Shown piece after piece: positions 58,039-64,000 of a stretch of 64,000 nucleotides of DNA; the first letter of the stretch is position 1; each line of letters opens with the position of its first letter. The notes beneath the pieces are model-generated. The model did no database searches, was not told the origin of the DNA, and saw only the letters and a program-made list of their open reading frames with translations. Origin of the DNA: Escallonia rubra (taxonomy: Eukaryota > Streptophyta > Magnoliopsida > Escalloniales > Escalloniaceae); NCBI GenBank assembly GCA_033065855.1, contig JAVXUO010000904.1, forward strand, positions 1 to 64,000, given 5' to 3'. The position numbers were made by a program, and so were the translations under genes.

Positions 58039-59100
58039 ATGGTGCCAAATACTTTGACGAAGTATGATTTGGAAAAGTTGGATGGATCGAACGATTTCAG
58101 TTTATGGAGGATGAAGATGCATGTTGTTTTAATTCAGCAAGGATTGTTGAAAGCGTTAAATGGGAAACAAAAACTTCCTGATACGATGTATGACGATGAA
58201 AAAGAAGACATGTTGGAGAGAGCCCATAGTGCCCTGTTGCTGTGTTTAGCCGACAACGTGTTGCGAAAGGTTTCTCAGGAAACGACTGCGACTGGATTAT
58301 GGCTGAAATGGGAGACTTTATACGTGACAAAGTCTCTGACAAATCGCCTGTATTTAAAGCAACGGCTGTATACTCTTCGGATGAAAGAAGGTACATCGAT
58401 CAGTGATCATCTTGATGAATATAACAAGGTAATATTAGACCTGCAAAATATTGATATCAAGATAGAAGATGAGGATAAAGCTTTACTGTTGTTGTGTTCT
58501 TTACCTCTGTCATATGAACATCTTATTACTACCTTATTATATGGGAAGGACATTATCTCCATGGAGGAGGTTGAGGCTGTGATAAATTCTCAGGAATTAA
58601 GGAAGAAGGTTTCAAAAAATAGGAGAGAAGAACATGGTGATGGTCTGATGGCTCGAGGCCGAAGCACTGACCATGTTGGGTCTAAAAGTAAAGGAAGATC
58701 GAGGTCTCAGTCAAAGACCAGAAAATTGAAGTGCTATCATTGTCACAAGGAAGGGCATTACAGAAAGGATTGTCCTGAGCGTAAAGGGAAGAAAAAAGAT
58801 AATTCCAAGATGGCTGATGCTGGAGTAGCAGAAGATAATTCTGATGGTGCAGATGTTCTCTCAGTTACTATCATTTCCTTAGATGGAGGGTGGATTCTTG
58901 ATACGGGTTGCTCCTATCATATGTGTCCCAATAGGGATTGGTTTGCCACTTATCGCTCATTTGATGGTGGTAAAGTCCTTATGGGAAACGATGTAGCCTG
59001 TAAGGTGGTTGGGATAGGTTCAATTCAGATTAGGATGCATGATGATATTGTGAGAACTTTGACTAATGTCAGGCACGTTCCAGAGCTTAGAAAAAATTAA
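58039..59100 (+). pseudogene. Copia 2 gag and protease
   Basis: A 353-residue open frame. Gag is of the UBN2 type (LEKLDGSNDFSLWRMKMHVV near the N-terminus) to about residue 190. Then a basic linker, the CCHC knuckle CYHCHKEGHYRKDC near 233, and the protease with intact WILDTGCSYHM near 290. It ends RKN stop: compared with related proteins one extra A shifts the frame just before LISLGT, so pol is read in the next frame. Confidence 0.92.
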
Positions 59101-60377
59101 TTTCTTTGGGTACGCTTGACTCCATTGGTTGTAGCTATTGGGCTACAGGTGGAGTTATGAGGATAATGAAGGGTGCTCTTACTGTGATGAAGGAGTTGAT
59201 ACAAAATAGTCTCTATTTGTTGCAGGTAGCACAGTTAGAGGAGCAGCATGAGGCAGCTTCATCTTCTGATGTAGATTCTGACACTACTAAATTATGGCAT
59301 ATGCGTGTTGGGCATATGAGCGAGAGAGGTTACACCAAGAGTGCTTATGACGGTTGTGTGTATCACCATAGGCTTGCGGATGGTTCTCATATATACTTGT
59401 TGTTGGTTGATGACATGTTGATTACTGCAAAAACAATGTCAAATATCAACAGTTTGAAAGAACAGTTGAAAAGGAAATTTGAGATGAAAGACATGGGTGC
59501 AGCAAATATGATATTAGGAATGGAGATTAAGAGGGATAAACATGCAGGAAATTTGTACTTGTCCCAGAAAAAGTACATTGAGCGAGTACTGCAGCGCTTT
59601 GGTATGAAAAACTCTAAACCTGTGACTACTCCTTTGGCGGCACACTTCAAGCTTTCAGCAGCTGATTCCCCACAGACCCGGGAAAAGGTAGAGCACATGG
59701 CATGTGTTCTATATGCTAGTGCAGTGGGCAGTCTCATGTATGCTATGGTTTGTACGAGACCAGATATTTCTCATGCAGTCAGTGTGGTTAGCAGGTACAT
59801 GGGTAATCCTGAGAAAGCTCATTGGCAGGCAGTGAAGTGGATACTTCGATACCTGAGAAGTACTGCAGATACTGGTTTAATCTACCATCTGGGTAGTGAT
59901 GGGAATGGTAGAGTTGTTGGATATGTGGATTCAGACTACACTGAAGATTTGAATAGGAAGAGATCTTTGACAGGATATATCTTCACTTTTTCGAGCTATA
60001 TGATCAGTTGGAAGGCTACTCTACAGACTATTGTTGCCTTGTCTACTACAGAAGCTGAGTACATAGCGGCGACCGAAGTAGTGAAAGAACCCATTTGGTT
60101 GAAGGACTTGGTTGGTGATTTGGGGTTGAAGCATGAGTTTAGCATTGTTTATTGCGATAGCCAAAATGCCATACATCTGACCAAAAATCAGATGTTCCAT
60201 GAGCGGACCAAGCACATTGATGTCAGGTTTCATTTTATTCGGGATGTGGTTTCTCAGGGTACTGTTATGGTAGAGAAGATTTCCACAGTTGAAAATCCAG
60301 CGAACATGATGACAAAGCATATTCCAGAGATCAAGTTTAAGTACCGCTTAGATTTGATCGGTATCAACAGTATTTGA
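59101..60377 (+). pseudogene. Copia 2 deleted pol (RT end and RNase H)
   Basis: One open frame of more than 420 codons. It starts at the end of the protease region (GTLDSIGCSYWATGG) and enters the pre-integrase zinc finger (LWHMRVGHMSERG). It then jumps at about 59330 straight into late RT (SAYDGCVYHHRLADGSHIYL, LLLVDDMLI) and runs through RNase H (GYVDSDYTEDLNRKR, STTEAEYIAA, CDSQNAIHL, ERTKHIDVRFHFIRD) to a stop. The DDE integrase and RT fingers/palm are absent, and the YVDD box reads LVDD. The deletion kept the frame. Confidence 0.92.
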
Positions 60378-60464
60378 GGTGCAGCCCTAGGGGCAAGTGT
60401 GGTAGTAGCAGATGATATTTTCAGATTGTTTGTGGCTTGTTTAATCCAAGCCAAGGTGGAGCTT

Positions 60465-60918
60465 TGTGATAATATGTCTTGGATAAAAGACCCAGAATGT
60501 GTGGGTGTCCCACATCGGTTATTCAGAGAAAGTCACTACTTATCTCTAAGTATATATGTGTTGTCTTGTATTGTGTTTTAGATATACAAGAGACAGAGAG
60601 AAGAGTCATTTGAGTAGAAAAAGTCTTTCTTTGGAAAAAGAAAAGAGAGGAAGAGTCCTTCTTTAAGTAGGCAAAGAGAGGAGTCTTTCTTTGAGTAGGA
60701 AGAGTCTGTCTTTGGAGAGAGAAGAGTCGTTCTTTGAGAGGGGTTGTAGAGAGAGACAAAGGTCTGTAATCTTCAGTGACAAACATAGTGAAATCGCTGC
60801 TACCACCGTGGAGTAGGCTTTCGCCGAACAACGTAAATCTTGTGTCTCTATTTTCTGTTATTGTTTTTCGATTCTCTTCTTTATTACTTTGTGCTGAATC
60901 TAGTATATTCCTTTAACA
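60465..60918 (+). repeat. Copia 2 3' LTR
   Basis: TGTGATAATATG to CTTTAACA, about 50 bases shorter than the 5' LTR. Preceded by a purine-rich CCAAGGTGGAG, the likely polypurine tract. Confidence 0.93.
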
Positions 60919-62300
60919 ATGTTTGATCTTAAAGACTATAAAAAACACTGTCCTCTATAATTTGTTTTCATTAATCGAAATTGATGGAGAAGATGTAGTA
61001 ACTCTAAGGTATTTAGCTTTAACATGAATGAAAGCGATAGATTTTGATAGAAAATTTTCAGTAATCAAGCGTGATTTTATAAGTTTTCTTAGAAAATTTT
61101 TTTTTTCCAAAAAACAAAAAGAACCTTTAGCTCTAACTAAAGCATAGATTCCTATGAGGTATTCGAAGGAAAGATATTTGATATCTTAAGAGAAGTCAAA
61201 TGCACCCTTGTTTTTTCTAACAACACTCTAATTCAAAATAGGTATTTGACGAGGAAAAAAAGTTCAACTAAAAAAACATCCCTTATCAACATTAATTTTG
61301 TATAAAAAGTTCAGCTTAAAAAAGACATCTTATGTAGAAAAAAAAAAACGATTAGCCATTGAACTCCAGTCAGGATTATATATGCTTATAGAAAATCCTA
61401 AAGAACTCCAGTTTTACGATAACTTTCTTATACGAATATGTCCATATCCAAAATCTAGAACTATTTCATGTTTACGATATTTTTAGCGTACTAATATGTT
61501 TGTATTGAAATCTATATATATGCAGAATATTTTAAATATGTAGCATAGGCATCAACATACAAATATGAAATACTACAAAATTAAAGAAGATTGATTTCTG
61601 ACAAAATATTCAATTTAGTTTAGGTAAATTATATTTTTCGAAAAAGGCTAGAAAACCTTGTTCTCTGCAAATATTTTTTTTAATCAAATATGATGGAGAA
61701 GATCTAATAACTAAGGTAGTTTAGTTATTAAGTGAATGGAGACGATAGGGTTTGGTAGGAATTTTTTCAATAATTAAAAGGCATGCAGGAATTTAAGGGT
61801 GATTTTATAGAATTTTCATAGGTTTTTCTTCTTTTTTTCTTTCAATAAAAGTCAAAACAACCCTTTACTCCAAGAAAAACATATGTTCCAATAAAGATAC
61901 TTTAACGAAAGATGCTTGATATCATATGAGAAGTAAAAAACACCCTTATTTTTTAATCACACTCTTATTAAAAATGGGTATTTAATGATTTTTTTAAAAT
62001 AAAAAGTCAAAACAATGCTTCACTCTAACAAAACATATATACCAATAAGGGTATTTTAAGGAAAGAAGCTTGATATCCTATGAGAAGTAAAAAACACCCT
62101 CATTTTTAAATAACACTTTAATTTAAAAGGGTATTTAATGAGAAAAAATGTAATAAGTCAAAAACACTCTTATTCATCCTTAAACTTTTATGGAAAAATC
62201 AATTAAAAAAGAGTAATTTAAGGAAATAAAAGATTAGCCATTTAAGCCCATATGTGCTTTTATATATGCAGAGATATAGATTTGCAAATACATGAAGATT
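60919..62300. repeat. AT-rich tandem-duplicated sequence, units 1-3
   Basis: 60919-61260 continues unit 1; 61640-61985 repeats it (TGATGGAGAAGAT.TAATAAC, GGGTGATTTTATA), and 62000-62150 repeats the last part again (ATGAGAAGTAAAAAACACCC, GGGTATTTAATGA). No gene. Confidence 0.75.
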
Positions 62301-64000
62301 CAAGTCACTCAATTTGACAGTGTGCTTTGAAAATTTTCATTCAAACAACATTATGGAGTCTTCTATTTTTGCAAAAAATGGTATCTATTTAAGTATCATT
62401 ACATTCTTAATCATGAAAATGATAAAAAAAAAAATTCAAATTAGTACTTGTTCTCTTATTTAAAAATCATAGAAACAAATGTGGATGATATGATTACCAA
62501 ACGGAGTGTAAACCTACAAGAACCTCCATAATGAGTGCCTTCAAGCTGTTCATGTTAGTAGGTGGATGCTAGAAAACAATACACACATTTACATTATGCA
62601 TACACGATACGTCCATAAAATAAAAATTTGTTTAAACATTTCATAAAAACTATAATCTTCGGTAAATCTAAGTCACAAGTTTCATTAATCTCATTCAAGA
62701 TTTCAAGCATCTTATTAACTCAACATAAGTTGGATCTGAATTCATAAAATGGACGTGAAGTTAGCCTCACCAACAGTGTATTAGGCGATCTTCTTATGAA
62801 TATGAAAACATTGTTCACTAGATTCTAGTACACAAAAGCTGAACGAGGATCGAAAGGACTGAAAAATCAAAATGTTGGTGAAAATCAAAATTATTTTTAC
62901 CTTGACAGTAATTTTAGGTAGATTGGTATAATCAAGTAGTAGTGTACTCTACCAAAATGAGATGCATTATGCAATATATTGCACAGTTGTTGTCACTAAG
63001 ATTCTAAATGTCTTAATTGAGATAATTTATTCAAGAAACTTATTGTACCCAAGTGATGTCGGTTATTATCCTCTATCATATATGTATGTATATATGCATT
63101 ACCTTAGTGAAAGTAATCCCCTTTGTTTTTTGTTTTTCTAATTTAAAATGTTATTGTGCTAAAGTATGTCATTGATGAGAAATCCAAATTGCATCCCAAC
63201 CTGTGCATTTGCACGAGTACATATAGCTCGGGGAGAATTGCATTTTTATTGCAAACAAGTAGGCTTATTATGCTATATTGCCCCTGATCTTCGAGTAAAT
63301 AGTTTGTACAGCCCTCAAAGTTTCAAAGCTATGCCAGAAGTGTATTTTTGAATTTTTTGAGTTTAATAGGTACTTTTGCCAACCTCCTATTCATTTTTCT
63401 GTTAAAAAAGCCCACATGTTGAAAAAGCGGTATATAAACAATAAAAAGAAGGGGTATAATTGGAACAACAACAAAAAAAGACAAACTCTTAAAATATGTG
63501 AGTTAACTCATTGTACCGAGTTAACACAAAGTTAACTTGTTCACAAATGTTTAAACAAACCCGTAGCAACGATTCACATGTCATCACCATCGTCCATACC
63601 TAACACCACCAGCATAACTATCCACGACCACCATAACTATCCACCCTTACCATCAACAAGCCACCAATATCCCCTTAACAACCATATGATATCCACCACC
63701 ATCTAAGCCATCGCAGTGCTGATCCGATGGTAGTAACTAATTCTTCTTTAAGTAAATCAAGATTTACAAATGGAGCACGAGGTCTAGCAGGAAAATATGC
63801 AATTATACAAGAAAGAAGCAAAAGGATTAAACAAGTAGTGGATTGGAGTCTTTAATCTAGATCTGTGGCGTAAACTGTCGCTTACCACTACCAACGATTG
63901 GGAGCCTAGGTGTCCGTGAGGTAATGACTATGAGAGAAGAAATATGAAAAATATAAGTCCGGAAGGAAACCATTATGATGTGGGAAAATTTGATGATACA
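62301..64000. repeat. Segmental duplication B (no hAT)
   Basis: Aligns with 23560-24721 followed directly by 33265-33560. The junction reads TTGTACCGAGTTAAC at about 63513-63527, with one copy of the hAT target. It runs to the window edge in step with segment A. Non-coding. Confidence 0.85.

Larger units (their letters stand above)
57487..60918 (+). mobile_element. Ty1/copia retrotransposon with internal deletion
   Basis: LTRs 57487-57991 (505 bases) and 60465-60918 (454 bases); 5-bp TSD ATGTT at 57482-57486 and 60919-60923. Only 3.4 kb, against roughly 5 kb for such elements: the integrase core and most of RT are missing. Gag/protease and the RT-end/RNase H frames remain long and open. LTR lengths differ because of a GAAGAGTCNTTCTTTGAGTAG repeat inside them. 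Confidence 0.95.

Overview
The window is nuclear DNA of a flowering plant, probably a eudicot. Introns have GT..AG borders. The mobile elements are plant types: Ty1/copia and Tat-lineage Ty3/gypsy retrotransposons, CACTA (En/Spm), hAT and Stowaway elements. The only host gene family is the plant LRR receptor-kinase subfamily XII (the group of FLS2, EFR and Xa21). I cannot name the species; an asterid is a guess. There is no RNA gene and no gene that looks intact.

The backbone is a cluster of broken LRR receptor genes, all on the minus strand. Copy 1 (812-7275) and copy 2 (35877-37366) hold a signal-peptide/first-LRR exon and a second LRR exon. Copy 3 (41658-53622) holds the same two exons. 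A fourth locus (18173-20046) holds the large third exon: LRRs, a membrane segment and only the front of a kinase domain. Intron phases agree across all exons, so copy 2 plus the 18-20 kb exon may be one gene whose intron was swollen by transposons. Each copy is broken in its own way: nonsense codons, frameshifts, a lost splice acceptor, or insertions.

Transposons fill most of the rest, and many have exact ends with target-site duplications (TSDs). They are: a partial CACTA (1-498); a 4.9-kb CACTA (2267-7147) inside exon 1 of copy 1; a minus-strand copia (7471-15247) holding a hAT (8294-9458); two related MITEs and a retroposed fragment (20.0-22.8 kb); a hAT (24722-33264) holding a 7.5-kb CACTA (24918-32458) that itself holds a small hAT (30899-31567); a 1.07-kb hAT (37677-38742); a solo LTR (38897-39314); a 10.4-kb Tat gypsy element (42435-52857) placed exactly on the 5' splice site of copy 3; a Stowaway MITE (54398-54695); and an internally deleted copia (57487-60918).

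Two DNA transposons carry pieces of ordinary plant genes. The hAT at 37.7 kb carries an intron-bearing part of a thaumatin-like (PR-5) gene. The CACTA at 2.3-7.1 kb carries an exon that looks like the plant NDUFAF6-type (squalene/phytoene-synthase fold) complex I assembly factor. These are the most notable finds.

Two local duplications give natural empty sites that confirm insertions. The sequence around the 24.7-33.3 kb hAT is repeated at 62.3-64.0 kb without it, and the target of the second copia is repeated near 61.6 kb. The right edge of the window stops inside the first of these, so another LRR copy may lie just beyond.
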